A stretch of 64,000 bases of DNA from Magnetospirillum fulvum MGU-K5 (lineage in GTDB: Bacteria; Pseudomonadota; Alphaproteobacteria; Rhodospirillales; Magnetospirillaceae), in assembly GCF_000442515.1 (NCBI RefSeq), contig NZ_AQPH01000004.1, forward strand, positions 1 to 64,000, in the 5' to 3' direction. The translations under genes were made by a program, and so were the position numbers. The notes beneath the pieces were generated by a model. It saw nothing but the letters and a program-made list of their open reading frames with translations. It was not told where the DNA came from and made no database searches. Below are positions 52,989 through 61,673 of this stretch, in pieces. How positions within the stretch are numbered: the first letter of the stretch is position 1; the number at the start of each line of letters is the position of its first letter.

Positions 52989-54179
52989 ATGTTTCGTACT
53001 CTCAATCAGCTGAACGTCAGAGGGAAGCGCGTCCTGGTCCGCGCCGACCTCAACGTTCCGGCCAAGGACGGAATCGTCACCGACGCCTCCCGGATCGAGC
53101 GCTCGGCCGCGACCCTTTGCGATCTGGCCCGGCGCGGCGCCCGCGTCGTGGTGATGAGCCATTTCGGCCGCCCCAAGGGCGTCGATGCCGCCTTCTCGAT
53201 GCGCTTTCTGGTCGATCCGCTGTCACAGGCGGTCGGTCAGACCGTGCTGTGGGCCGACGATTGCGTTGGCCGCGACGCCGCCCGGTTGGTCGGATCGTTG
53301 CGCGACGGTGAAATCTGCCTGCTGGAAAACGTCCGCTTCCATCCCGAGGAAGAGGCGAACGACCCCACTTTCGCCCGTGAACTGGCGGCGCTCGGTGATT
53401 TCTACGTCAACGACGCGTTTTCCTGCGCCCATCGCGCCCACGCCTCGACCGAGGCACTGGCTCACCTGCTGCCGTCGGCGGCCGGTCTGCTGATGCAGGC
53501 CGAGCTTGAGGCCCTGGGGAAGGCGCTGGAGAAGCCCGAGAAGCCGGTGGCCGCGATCGTCGGCGGGTCGAAGGTTTCGACCAAGCTCGATCTGCTCGGC
53601 AACCTCGTCACCAAGGTCGATTATCTGATCATCGGCGGCGGCATGGCCAACACCTTCCTGTTCGCTCAGGGTAAGGCGGTGGGCAAGTCGTTGTGCGAGC
53701 GCGAGCTGGCCGATACTGCCCGCGAGATTCTCGACAAGGCGCGCGAGGCCCATTGCCACATCGTCCTGCCGGTCGATGTCGTGGTGGCCGACCGTTTCGG
53801 CGAGAATGCCGAGACCCAGGTGGTCAGCGTCGATGCGGTGCCGGAAGATCAGATGATCCTGGATGCCGGCCCGGCGTCGGCCGAAGCGATCATTGATCGC
53901 CTGGGCGGCTGCAAGACCCTGGTGTGGAACGGCCCGCTCGGTGCGTTCGAGATCGTGCCGTTCGACAAGGCGACCAACGCGGTCGCGGTGTGGGCGGCGG
54001 AGCGGACCGTTCAGGGTCGCCTGTTGACCGTCGCGGGCGGTGGCGATACCGTTTCGGCCTTGGCCAAGGCGGGCGTCGAAGCCAAGTTCTCGTATGTCTC
54101 GCTTGCGGGCGGTGCCTTCCTCGAATGGCTCGAAGGCAAGGAACTGCCCGGTATCGTTGCGTTGTCCCAGGGGGCCTGA
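52989..54179 (+). CDS. pgk: Phosphoglycerate kinase
   Basis: Transfers phosphate between 1,3-bisphosphoglycerate and ADP. The 396-residue product has [15 protein letters not shown] near residue 13, MSHFGRPKG near 57, the hinge [12 protein letters not shown] near 113, [15 protein letters not shown] near 190, and the nucleotide-binding [11 protein letters not shown] and [11 protein letters not shown] near 310-355. The frame is complete. A hairpin follows and separates it from cobM. Confidence 0.98.
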   Translation: MFRTLNQLNVRGKRVLVRADLNVPAKDGIVTDASRIERSAATLCDLARRGARVVVMSHFGRPKGVDAAFSMRFLVDPLSQAVGQTVLWADDCVGRDAARLVGSLRDGEICLLENVRFHPEEEANDPTFARELAALGDFYVNDAFSCAHRAHASTEALAHLLPSAAGLLMQAELEALGKALEKPEKPVAAIVGGSKVSTKLDLLGNLVTKVDYLIIGGGMANTFLFAQGKAVGKSLCERELADTAREILDKAREAHCHIVLPVDVVVADRFGENAETQVVSVDAVPEDQMILDAGPASAEAIIDRLGGCKTLVWNGPLGAFEIVPFDKATNAVAVWAAERTVQGRLLTVAGGGDTVSALAKAGVEAKFSYVSLAGGAFLEWLEGKELPGIVALSQGA

Positions 54180-54202
54180 TCCCAGGTTCCCGTCACTCGC
54201 TT

Positions 54203-54230
54203 CCCCTCTTCCGCCTGGGCGGGAGAGGGG
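54203..54230 (+). terminator. Hairpin between pgk and cobM
   Basis: Arms CCCCTCT and AGAGGGG with an inner CCGCC/GGCGG stem and one G-T pair, 24 bases after the pgk stop codon. There is no T tract, so termination strength is uncertain. Confidence 0.45.
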
Positions 54231-54249
54231 TACCGGAGTCCGTTCCGTC

Positions 54250-55008
54250 ATGAAGGTCCATTTCATCGGGGCCGGACCCGGAGCCCCCGACCTGATCACC
54301 GTTCGGGGACTCAACCTGATCCGCCGCTGCAAGGTGGTGCTGTATGCCGGGTCCCTGGTCCCGCGCGAGGTGATCGCCGAAGCCCCTGCCGATGCCCGGA
54401 TCGTCGATACTGCTCTGATGGAGCTGGATCAGATCGCCGCCGAATTTTCCGCCGCCCGCGATGCCGGTCTGGATGTTGCCCGGCTGCATTCCGGCGATCT
54501 GTCGATCTACAGCGCAATTGGCGAACAGATGCGGTGCCTTGATGATTTGGGCATCGAGTATGACGTCACTCCCGGCGTTCCGGCCTTTGCCGCCGCCGCC
54601 GCCGCCCTGGCGACCGAACTGACCCTGCCGGGAATCAGCCAGTCGCTGGTGCTGACCCGCACCACCGGGCGGGCGACCCCGATGCCGGACGGCGAGACCC
54701 TGGCCACGATGGGGGCCAGCGGCGCCACCCTGGCGATCCATCTGTCCGTTCATAACATCGCCCATGTCGTCGCCGAGCTGACCCCGCGTTACGGTGCCGA
54801 TTGCCCGGTTGTGGTTGCCTTTCGGGTCGGCTGGCCCGACCAGCGTCTGGTGCGGGGCTGCCTTGCCGATATCGAGGGCAAGGTCGCCGAATCCGGGGTG
54901 ACGCGGACCGCGCTGATTTTGGTCGGCCGCGTTCTCGGGGCGAAGGATTTCAAGGATTCATGCCTTTATTCCCGCGGTCATGGTCGAACCGCCGAACAGC
55001 TGGCCTGA
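54250..55008 (+). CDS. cobM: Precorrin-4 C(11)-methyltransferase CobM
   Basis: SAM-dependent methylase of the corrin ring in cobalamin synthesis. The 252-residue product has the N-terminal HFIGAGPGAPDLITVRG, YAGSLVPREV near 35, the LHSGDLSIYSAIGEQM motif near 77, TPGVPAFAAAAA near 108 and RTALILVGRVLG near 220. The order of motifs distinguishes CobM/CbiF from CobA. ATG at 54250 starts the family sequence. Other cobalamin genes (cobA, cobB) lie 5-9 kb downstream, so the pathway is scattered rather than in one cluster here. Confidence 0.93.
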   Translation: MKVHFIGAGPGAPDLITVRGLNLIRRCKVVLYAGSLVPREVIAEAPADARIVDTALMELDQIAAEFSAARDAGLDVARLHSGDLSIYSAIGEQMRCLDDLGIEYDVTPGVPAFAAAAAALATELTLPGISQSLVLTRTTGRATPMPDGETLATMGASGATLAIHLSVHNIAHVVAELTPRYGADCPVVVAFRVGWPDQRLVRGCLADIEGKVAESGVTRTALILVGRVLGAKDFKDSCLYSRGHGRTAEQLA

Positions 55009-55144
55009 ACGGTTTTGCTTGGGCGGCGACGTCATCGCGGGCCTTGTGCCGGACCTCCGGTTGTGCTTCAACCCCTACTATCCTAGTCAGGCCGTGGCAG
55101 TTTGAACGCCCTCCGGTCTTTCGCGCAAAAAGGAAAAACCGCCA

Positions 55145-55978
55145 ATGAACAAGCTGTCCGCGAGCGGTCAGGCGCTGGTCCTGGCCTTGGGCCTGGTCGC
55201 CGCCCCCGCCCTTGCCGCCGACAAGAACACGGTTGTTGCCGTGGTCAACGGGACCGAACTGCGTATGTCGCAGATGGCGGATTTCGCCCGGCAATTGCCT
55301 CCGAACCTCGGCCAGCCCCCTTATGAGGCTCTGCTTGAGGTCGTCATCAACAATCAGTTGGTGCTCGAGCAGGCCAAGAAAGAAAAGCTGGACGCCGATC
55401 CCGAGGTCAAGGCGGCCCTGAAGCAGGCGGAAAGCTCGCTGATGCGCCAGGCTTGGATCGCCCGTAAGATGCGCTCCGCCGTCAGCGAAGAGGCGGTCCG
55501 CGCCCGCTACGACCAATTGGCCAAGGATTTCGTCCCGGCCGAGGAAGTCCACGCCCGCCACATCCTGGTTGAGACCGAAGACGCCGCCAAGGCGGTGATC
55601 GCCGATCTCAACAAGGGCGTCGATTTCGCCGATCTGGCCCGCACCAAGTCGAAGGACCCGTCGGGTGCCCAGAATGGCGGCGACCTCGGTTACTTCGCTC
55701 AGAAGGACATGGTGCCGGAATTCGCCGCCGCCGCCTTTGCGATGCAGCCCGGTCAGGTGTCGAAGACCCCGGTCAAGACCCAGTTCGGCTGGCATGTCAT
55801 CAAGGTCGAAGACCGTCGCATGTCGTCGCTGCCCAGCTTCGAACAGGCCAAGGGCCCGATCAGCCAGCAGCTCGCCGAAGTGGTGGCGCAGCAGACGGTG
55901 ACCGAACTGCGCGACAAGGCGAAGATCAAGCGCTTTGGTCCCGACGGCGCGGCTCTGCCCGAAGGCGACAAGAAGTAA
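55145..55978 (+). CDS. Periplasmic parvulin-type peptidyl-prolyl isomerase
   Basis: Exported folding helper of 277 residues. Signal peptide 1-25 (cleavage after ALAA), an N-terminal SurA-like helical chaperone part (about 30-130, VVAVVNGTELRMSQM), and a parvulin domain (about 135-230) with VHARHILVETEDAAKAV, KSKDPSGAQNGGDLGYFAQKDMVPEFAAAAF and GWHVIKVEDRR. The conserved parvulin histidines and the Gly-Gly-Asp-Leu-Gly stretch are present. AAAGGAAAAA precedes the ATG. It resembles PpiC/plp proteins that help outer-membrane protein folding. Confidence 0.92.
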   Translation: MNKLSASGQALVLALGLVAAPALAADKNTVVAVVNGTELRMSQMADFARQLPPNLGQPPYEALLEVVINNQLVLEQAKKEKLDADPEVKAALKQAESSLMRQAWIARKMRSAVSEEAVRARYDQLAKDFVPAEEVHARHILVETEDAAKAVIADLNKGVDFADLARTKSKDPSGAQNGGDLGYFAQKDMVPEFAAAAFAMQPGQVSKTPVKTQFGWHVIKVEDRRMSSLPSFEQAKGPISQQLAEVVAQQTVTELRDKAKIKRFGPDGAALPEGDKK

Positions 55979-56048
55979 TCTGACGTCTGAGGCTTACCCC
56001 CGTCGCGGTCCGGTTGCGGGCTCGCGGCGGGGTGTCGGCCTTACCGAT

Positions 56049-56585
56049 CTAGAAATCGGTGGCATAGACCAGGGTTACCCGTCCCAGCGTCACGCCCCAT
56101 TTCGACACTCTGGCCCGGTTGAGCAGCACGCCCCCGGGTTGCAGAAACATCCAATCCTCGACATTGACCCGCAGCGGAATGCCGAAATAGCTGAGCTTCA
56201 CGATGTAGCGCAGCGACAGGGCATTGCCTGACGACTGCCCGTTGGCGCTGCCGATCACATCGTTGGCGGTGGCGTTATAGCTGCCATCCTCGCGCCGGGT
56301 GATGGCCCATTCCCGCCGCAGAGTTTCGCCGTCGCTGTAAGTGAAGTCCTGCTCGAGTTCGAGCGTCTGGCCGTCCCACCGTCCGATTGTCTCGGCGGTG
56401 AATTGGCGACGGATTCGGCCGAAGCGATCCTCGAACATCCCCCAGGCCCGAGCCCGGCCGGTAAAATACTCCTCCAGCCGCAGCGGAGTGGCGGATTCGG
56501 CGAAGTCGGACGGCCGCATCCGGATGAAGCTGCGCAGAAAAATCAGCGCAACGACGATGGCAACAAGGGTGAGCAGGGTAGTCAT
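56049..56585 (-). CDS. DUF3833 family protein
   Basis: A 178-residue protein with one N-terminal membrane segment (TLLTLVAIVVALIFL). The soluble part has LRLEEYFTGRARAWGMFEDRFGRIRRQF near residue 38, DFTYSDGETLRREWAI near 80 and NVEDWMFLQPGGVLLNRARVSKWGV near 145, matching the DUF3833 family, whose function is unknown. Most members are lipoproteins; here a plain anchor replaces the lipobox. GGAGGG 9 bases upstream supports ATG 56585. It is downstream of folE in the same direction, but the strong terminator at 56735-56765 separates them. Confidence 0.82.
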   Translation of the reverse strand: MTTLLTLVAIVVALIFLRSFIRMRPSDFAESATPLRLEEYFTGRARAWGMFEDRFGRIRRQFTAETIGRWDGQTLELEQDFTYSDGETLRREWAITRREDGSYNATANDVIGSANGQSSGNALSLRYIVKLSYFGIPLRVNVEDWMFLQPGGVLLNRARVSKWGVTLGRVTLVYATDF

Positions 56586-56734
56586 GGTGTCGAACCCTCC
56601 ATGGCTGTCGGCGGATGATCGAGAGACCGACGAGCCCGTCGGGTCATCGTGACCGGAGCCAGGGCGATTGAGCAAGCGACGATAAATACGGACGGCGGAT
56701 CGCGCCCACCGTCCGGGCGCTCGGTTCCGGCCGC

Positions 56735-56765
56735 AAAAGAAAACCGGGAGGGGTGACCCTCCCGG
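56735..56765 (-). terminator. Strong intrinsic terminator of folE
   Basis: On the minus strand a perfect 9 bp stem with a 4-base loop (56744-56765) is followed by TTTTCTTTTG. It lies about 40 bases after the folE stop. Confidence 0.85.
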
Positions 56766-56806
56766 ACAAAGTCGGCTGAATGAAAGCGGAGGGAGAACCG
56801 AAAGGA

Positions 56807-57424
56807 CTATTGCCCGGTGGTCAGCGACAGGAATTCACGGCGCAGGGCCTGATCGGTCCGGAACGCGCCGATCATCCGGCTGGTGACCATCGACACGCCG
56901 GTTTTGTGAACGCCCCGGGTGGTCATGCATTGATGCTGGGCATCGATTACCACCGCGACTCCCTTGGGCTGCAACACCTCTTCGATCGCATTGGCGATCT
57001 GGGCGGTCAGTTTCTCTTGAATCTGGAGACGGCGGGAAAATGCCTCGACGACGCGGGCCAGCTTGGAAATCCCCACCACTCGGCGATCGGGCAGATAGGC
57101 GACGTGCGCCACCCCCAGGATCGGCACCATGTGATGCTCGCAATGGGATTCGAGACGGATGCCGCGCAGCATCACCATCTCGTCATAGCCATCGGTTTCT
57201 TCGAAGGTCCGGGCCAGGATATCCACCGGGTCGGCATCGTAGCCCGAATAGAATTCTTCGTACGAGCGCACGACCCGAGAAGGGGTGTCGATCAAGCCTT
57301 CGCGGTCGGGATCGTCGCCAGCCCAGCGGATCAGGGTCCGAACAGCCGTTTCGGCCTCGGCGCGGCTCGGACGGTCTTCGGACCAGGGGCGGTCGGGACG
57401 GATCGAAACGGTGGTTGCATTCAT
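56807..57424 (-). CDS. folE: GTP cyclohydrolase I FolE
   Basis: Zn enzyme converting GTP to dihydroneopterin triphosphate for folate synthesis. The 205-residue product has the zinc/active-site motif [21 protein letters not shown] near residue 107, [24 protein letters not shown] near 133, and [10 protein letters not shown] with the second Zn Cys near 178. Start ATG 57424 has GGGAG 8 bases upstream; GTG 57427 is an alternative. It is divergent from dapD. Confidence 0.97.
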   Translation of the reverse strand: MNATTVSIRPDRPWSEDRPSRAEAETAVRTLIRWAGDDPDREGLIDTPSRVVRSYEEFYSGYDADPVDILARTFEETDGYDEMVMLRGIRLESHCEHHMVPILGVAHVAYLPDRRVVGISKLARVVEAFSRRLQIQEKLTAQIANAIEEVLQPKGVAVVIDAQHQCMTTRGVHKTGVSMVTSRMIGAFRTDQALRREFLSLTTGQ

Positions 57425-57524
57425 CACGAAGGCTCCCTCGTCTGAGTGTTAGTCGTCAGTCCTAGGTGGGGGTGAACCGGCCAAAGTGCCAGGGGGAAAG
57501 TTAAAACGATTCGATTCCGCTTCG

Positions 57525-57552
57525 TTGACAGCCCCTTTTCGCGGAGTATGGT
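57525..57552 (+). promoter_or_regulatory. Predicted promoter of dapD operon
   Basis: A perfect TTGACA (57525-57530) and TATGGT (57547-57552) with 16-base spacing. A small inverted repeat GGTGAC/GTCACC (57550-57566) covers the likely start site. Confidence 0.6.
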
Positions 57553-57594
57553 GACCTCCCGTCACCGGGAGTCTTTACAACCAGGAGTCCGCAG

Positions 57595-58437
57595 ATGAGC
57601 CCCGCCGCCCTCGAATCGACCATCGACGCCGCCTGGGAGGCGCGCGATACCGTTACTGTTGCCACGCAGGGCGCCGTGCGCGACGCCGTTGAAGCGGTGC
57701 TGGACGGGCTCGATAATGGGTCGTTGCGGGTGGCCGAGAAAAAAGACGGGACCTGGGTTGTCAATCAATGGCTGAAAAAAGCGGTGCTGCTGTCATTCCG
57801 CCTGACCGATTCCGCCCCGATCCCCGGTGGTCCCGGCGGAGCGTCGTGGTTCGACAAGGTGCCGACCAAGTTCGAGGGCTGGGATGATGCCCGCTTCCGC
57901 GCCGCGGGCTTCCGCGCCGTGCCGGGATCGGTGGTGCGCCGCTCCGCCTATATTGCGCCGGGTGTGGTGCTGATGCCGTCCTTCGTCAATCTCGGAGCCC
58001 GGGTTGAATCCGGCACGATGGTCGATACCTGGGCCACCGTTGGTTCGTGTGCCCAGATCGGCCGGAACGTCCATCTGTCGGGCGGCGCGGGGATCGGCGG
58101 TGTGCTTGAGCCGCTTCAGGCCGGTCCGGTGATCATCGAGGACGATTGCTTCATCGGGGCCCGTGCCGAAGTCGCCGAAGGGGTGATCGTCGAGACCGGG
58201 GCGGTGCTGTCGATGGGCGTCTATCTCGGCGCCTCGACCAAGATCATCGACCGCGAAACCGGCGAGACGTTTATCGGACGGGTGCCGCCCTTCTCGGTCG
58301 TGGTGCCGGGCAGCCTGCCGGGCAAGCCGCTGCCCGACGGCACGCCGGGACCGAGCCTGTATTGCGCGGTGATCGTCAAAAAGGTCGATGCCCGCACCCG
58401 GTCCAAGGTCTCGATCAACGAGCTGTTACGCGATTGA
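57595..58437 (+). CDS. dapD: Tetrahydrodipicolinate N-succinyltransferase DapD
   Basis: Uses succinyl-CoA to acylate tetrahydrodipicolinate in lysine synthesis. The 280-residue product has an N-terminal alpha region, then a left-handed beta-helix of hexapeptide repeats (about residues 105-240: [24 protein letters not shown]), with [24 protein letters not shown] before it. The C-terminal Lys-rich part is complete. CAGGAG precedes the ATG. The TGA overlaps the TTG start of dapE, indicating coupling. Confidence 0.97.
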   Translation: MSPAALESTIDAAWEARDTVTVATQGAVRDAVEAVLDGLDNGSLRVAEKKDGTWVVNQWLKKAVLLSFRLTDSAPIPGGPGGASWFDKVPTKFEGWDDARFRAAGFRAVPGSVVRRSAYIAPGVVLMPSFVNLGARVESGTMVDTWATVGSCAQIGRNVHLSGGAGIGGVLEPLQAGPVIIEDDCFIGARAEVAEGVIVETGAVLSMGVYLGASTKIIDRETGETFIGRVPPFSVVVPGSLPGKPLPDGTPGPSLYCAVIVKKVDARTRSKVSINELLRD

Positions 58438-59573
58438 GCGCCGTCTTCGACCCGCTGACGCTGGCCCAGGCGCTGATCCGCCGTCCCAGCGTGACCCCCG
58501 AGGATGCCGGGGCGATCGATCTGCTGATCGACGCCCTGACGCCGATGGGGTTCGTCTGCCACGAGATCCGCTCGGCAACCGGCGGGCCGGAGATCCGTAA
58601 CCTGTATGCCCGCCGGGGAACCGGCGGGCCCAATTTCTGCTTTGCCGGTCATACCGATGTGGTGCCGCCGGGCCAGGGCTGGAGCGTCGATCCCTTTGCC
58701 GCCCTGGCGATCGACGGCCGTCTGTTCGGTCGCGGCGCCGCCGACATGAAGGGCGGCATCGCCTGCTTCGTCGCGGCGGTGGCGCAGATGCTGGCCGAGG
58801 GCGAGCCGTCGGGCTCGATCTCGTTGCTGATCACCGGCGACGAGGAAGGCCGCGCCATCGATGGCACCGTCAAGGTGCTCGACTGGCTGGCCGCCCGGGG
58901 CGAAACGATCGATGCCTGTCTGGTCGGCGAGCCGACCAATCCCCGCCAACTAGGCGAGATGATCAAGATCGGCCGTCGCGGCAGCCTCAACGCCCGGCTG
59001 CGGGTGATCGGCACCCAGGGCCATTCCGCCTATCCCCATCTGGCCGACAATCCGATTCCCCGGCTGATCGAAATCCTGCGGCGGCTGACCGAAGCGCCGC
59101 TGGATCAGGGCACGCCGCATTTCCAGCCGTCGACCCTGGCCTTGACCACCGTCGATGTCGGCAATCCCGCCACCAACGTCATTCCCGCCGAAGCCCGCGC
59201 CGGGTTCAATATCCGCTTCAACGATCTGCATAGCGGCGAGTCGCTGACGCGCTGGATCGAGCAGGTGGCCCGCGAATCCGGGGGGCAGGTCGAGGTGGCG
59301 GTCGAAGTGTCGGGCGAGGCCTTCCTGACCCCGCCCGGGCGCTTGTCCGACAGTCTGGTGAGCGCGATCCGCGCCGAAACCGGGCTTACCCCCGAACTGT
59401 CTACCAGCGGCGGCACCTCGGATGCCCGCTTCATCCGCTCGGTCTGCCCGGTGGTCGAATTCGGGTTGGTCGGTCAGACCATCCACAAAGCCGACGAACA
59501 CGTCGCCATTGCCGATCTGGCTGGGCTGACCGCGATCTATCGCCGCGTGCTGGCCGATTGGGTGGGCGCATGA
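58434..59573 (+). CDS. dapE: Succinyl-diaminopimelate desuccinylase DapE
   Basis: M20 metallopeptidase family enzyme that releases succinate to give LL-diaminopimelate. The 379-residue product has the metal-binding [19 protein letters not shown] near residue 66, [10 protein letters not shown] near 98, the catalytic Glu in [15 protein letters not shown] near 130, and a dimerisation domain near 180-290. No ATG fits: the chosen start is TTG at 58434, which shares bases with the dapD stop, consistent with re-initiation. It is followed by an ATGA overlap with a membrane protein gene. Confidence 0.95.
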   Translation: MSAVFDPLTLAQALIRRPSVTPEDAGAIDLLIDALTPMGFVCHEIRSATGGPEIRNLYARRGTGGPNFCFAGHTDVVPPGQGWSVDPFAALAIDGRLFGRGAADMKGGIACFVAAVAQMLAEGEPSGSISLLITGDEEGRAIDGTVKVLDWLAARGETIDACLVGEPTNPRQLGEMIKIGRRGSLNARLRVIGTQGHSAYPHLADNPIPRLIEILRRLTEAPLDQGTPHFQPSTLALTTVDVGNPATNVIPAEARAGFNIRFNDLHSGESLTRWIEQVARESGGQVEVAVEVSGEAFLTPPGRLSDSLVSAIRAETGLTPELSTSGGTSDARFIRSVCPVVEFGLVGQTIHKADEHVAIADLAGLTAIYRRVLADWVGA

Positions 59574-60127
59574 TCGGTTTTGCCGAAATCATCCGGTCTG
59601 TTTATGGCAGCTGGCTGCTGGCCTGCGGCAAGCCCAGCGGGATGCAATGGTTCGATTCCACGCCGGGTGGGGTGCTGCGCTCGTTCTGGGGACCGGCGCT
59701 GGTGCTGCCGGGCGTGCTGGTGCTCCAGGCGCTGGACGGGACCTTCGAAGAAGCCAATCTCGGCTTTGCCCTGGCGTCGCAACTGATCGCCTTTGTCATC
59801 GGCTGCACCGCCTTCCCCCTGGTGGTGGCGCAGATTTGCGACCAGATCGGCCGCAGCCAGAACTATTCCCGCTATCTGACCGTCTATAATTGGTCGGCGA
59901 TCATTCAGATTTCCGCCCTGTTGCCGGTATCGCTGCTGGCCTGGCTGATGCCGGGAACGCCGATGGCCCTGCTCAGTCTGATCGTCACGGTCGGCCTGCT
60001 GTTTTATCAGGCCTATCTCGCCCGCGTTGCGCTGGGGGTGACCTATCTCGCCGCCGGTCTGCTGGTGACGCTCGATCTGCTGATCGGAACCCTGGTCCAG
60101 ACCGCTGCTGATCGCATTGCCGGATAG
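59570..60127 (+). CDS. Integral membrane protein of unknown function
   Basis: A 185-residue hydrophobic protein with about five membrane segments (roughly residues 38-58, 68-92, 105-128, 130-150 and 155-178). It has no motif I can place; the layout resembles Yip1-like or uncharacterised alphaproteobacterial proteins found after dapE. The conserved-looking start reads [20 protein letters not shown]. Start ATG overlaps dapE by 4 bases, so it is translated from the dapDE message. Role in the lysine pathway is not implied. Confidence 0.8.
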   Translation: MIGFAEIIRSVYGSWLLACGKPSGMQWFDSTPGGVLRSFWGPALVLPGVLVLQALDGTFEEANLGFALASQLIAFVIGCTAFPLVVAQICDQIGRSQNYSRYLTVYNWSAIIQISALLPVSLLAWLMPGTPMALLSLIVTVGLLFYQAYLARVALGVTYLAAGLLVTLDLLIGTLVQTAADRIAG

Positions 60128-60147
60128 CGAGTGCTATCGTGCCCGGC

Positions 60148-60933
60148 ATGGATGATCTTCCGTTTGCCCTGCCTGCGTTCGAACCCGGCTCGGTCTGGCT
60201 GACCGGCGCGGGGCCTGGCGATCCCGGCCTGTTGACCCTGACGGCGCTGCATGGCCTGCGTCAGGCCGACATCGTGATTCACGACGCCCTGCTTGATCCC
60301 CGCCTGCTGCGGCTGGTCCGTCCCGATGCCGTGGTCGAAGCCTGGGGCAAGCGCGGCGGCCGTGCCTCGCCGCATCAAAGCGAGATCACCGCCCGGCTGA
60401 TCGAATTGGCCCGGCAGGGGCTGCGGGTGCTGCGGCTGAAAGGCGGCGATCCGTTCGTGTTCGGGCGCGGCGCCGAAGAGGCGCTGGCGCTGGCCGCCGC
60501 CTCGGTTCCCTTTCGCATCGTGCCGGGGATCACCGCCGGGATCGGCGGGCTGGCCTATGCCGGTGTTCCAGTGACCGCCGGATCGGCCAATTCCGCCTTC
60601 GCCTTCGTCACCGGCCATGGTCCCGATGGTGGCTTGCCCGACGATCTCGACCGGGTGGCGCTGGCCCCGGTGTTGGTGGTGTTCATGGGGCTGGCCCATC
60701 TGGCCGAGTTCAGCCGCCGTCTGATCGCGGCGGGACGCTCACCTGATGAAGCGTCAGCGCTGGTCGCGTCGGCGGCGACGCCGCGCCAACGGGTGGTCGA
60801 GACCCGGCTGGCCGATCTGGCCGAAAGCGCGGAGGCTCACGCGCTCGACCCGCCCGCTCTGGTGGTGGTTGGTCCGGTGGTGGGGTTGCGCGAGCGGCTG
60901 GATTGGTGGCGGCCGCTGGCGGAGAGCGGCTGA
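60148..60933 (+). CDS. cobA: Uroporphyrinogen-III C-methyltransferase CobA
   Basis: SAM-dependent enzyme that makes precorrin-2, the branch from haem to cobalamin and sirohaem. The 261-residue product has VWLTGAGPGDPGLLTLTALHGL near residue 17, VIHDALLDPRLLRL near 44, the GKRGGRASPHQSEI motif near 72, LRLKGGDPFVFGRGAEEAL near 98 and VPGITAGIGGLAYAGVPVTA near 128. There is no CysG-type dehydrogenase/ferrochelatase part. The start may be ATG 60148 or GTG 60139; neither has a clear ribosome site. The stop overlaps the start of the next gene (TGATG). Confidence 0.93.
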   Translation: MDDLPFALPAFEPGSVWLTGAGPGDPGLLTLTALHGLRQADIVIHDALLDPRLLRLVRPDAVVEAWGKRGGRASPHQSEITARLIELARQGLRVLRLKGGDPFVFGRGAEEALALAAASVPFRIVPGITAGIGGLAYAGVPVTAGSANSAFAFVTGHGPDGGLPDDLDRVALAPVLVVFMGLAHLAEFSRRLIAAGRSPDEASALVASAATPRQRVVETRLADLAESAEAHALDPPALVVVGPVVGLRERLDWWRPLAESG

Positions 60934-61673
60934 TGCATGACGCGGCGGCGCATTCGGTTTATCGCGAATTGCTGGCCCAATGTGGTGGCGATAGCGGATT
61001 GATCGCCACGCTGCTGGTCACCGGGCTGATCGGCGGGTTTATTCATTGCGGCGGGATGTGCGGGCCGCTGGTGCTGGCTCAGGTGATGGCGGGAATCCGT
61101 GCGGTTCCGGCCGGGCCGGGGGCAGAGTTGCGGCGGCTGGCCGGGGCGGCGCTGCTGCCCTATCATTTCGGTCGCGTTCTGACCTATGCCGCGCTGGGGG
61201 CCGGGGCGGGCGCGGTGGCCGGTCTGGTCCGCGATTTGCCGCTGTTTCGCTGGGTTGCGGTGGCGCTGCTGTTGCTGGCGGCACTGCTGTTGGGCCTGCA
61301 AGCCTGGCCGCGCCGGGGCCGGGGCGACTTTGGCGGCCGAGGGGTGGCGGGGCTGGGGCGTCTTGTCCAGCCGTTGTTCGCCGCCCCGACCGGATGGCGG
61401 GGCGTTCTGCTCGGTCTGCTGCTCGGCTTTCTCCCCTGCGGGATGGTCTATGCTGCGTTGGCGGCCGCGGCCGCGGCGGGCGATCCGCTTCTGTCGGCCG
61501 CCGCGATGCTGGCGTTTGGCATCGGCACGATGCCGGTGTTGATCCTGGTCGCGGCGATCGGCCACGCCGCTTTGGTGCGCTGGCGGCAAAGTCTGCTGCG
61601 GGTTGCCCCGGTGTTGCTGCTGCTCAATGCCGGGTGGCTGGGCCTGCTGGCGTTTCGTTTGGCGATGGGATGA
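60933..61673 (+). CDS. SafE/DsbD_2-like membrane transporter with Cys motifs
   Basis: A 246-residue protein with about six membrane segments, annotated in this family as sulfite exporter TauE/SafE or heavy-metal transporter. Two motifs face likely transport sites: HCGGMCGPLVLAQ near residue 35 and FLPCGMVYAALAAA near 168, a paired Cys pattern like that of CcdA/DsbD-type membrane domains. It lies between cobA and cobB and overlaps both by a few bases, so a role in cobalt handling or redox supply for cobalamin synthesis is a reasonable guess but is inference only. Confidence 0.8.
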   Translation: MHDAAAHSVYRELLAQCGGDSGLIATLLVTGLIGGFIHCGGMCGPLVLAQVMAGIRAVPAGPGAELRRLAGAALLPYHFGRVLTYAALGAGAGAVAGLVRDLPLFRWVAVALLLLAALLLGLQAWPRRGRGDFGGRGVAGLGRLVQPLFAAPTGWRGVLLGLLLGFLPCGMVYAALAAAAAAGDPLLSAAAMLAFGIGTMPVLILVAAIGHAALVRWRQSLLRVAPVLLLLNAGWLGLLAFRLAMG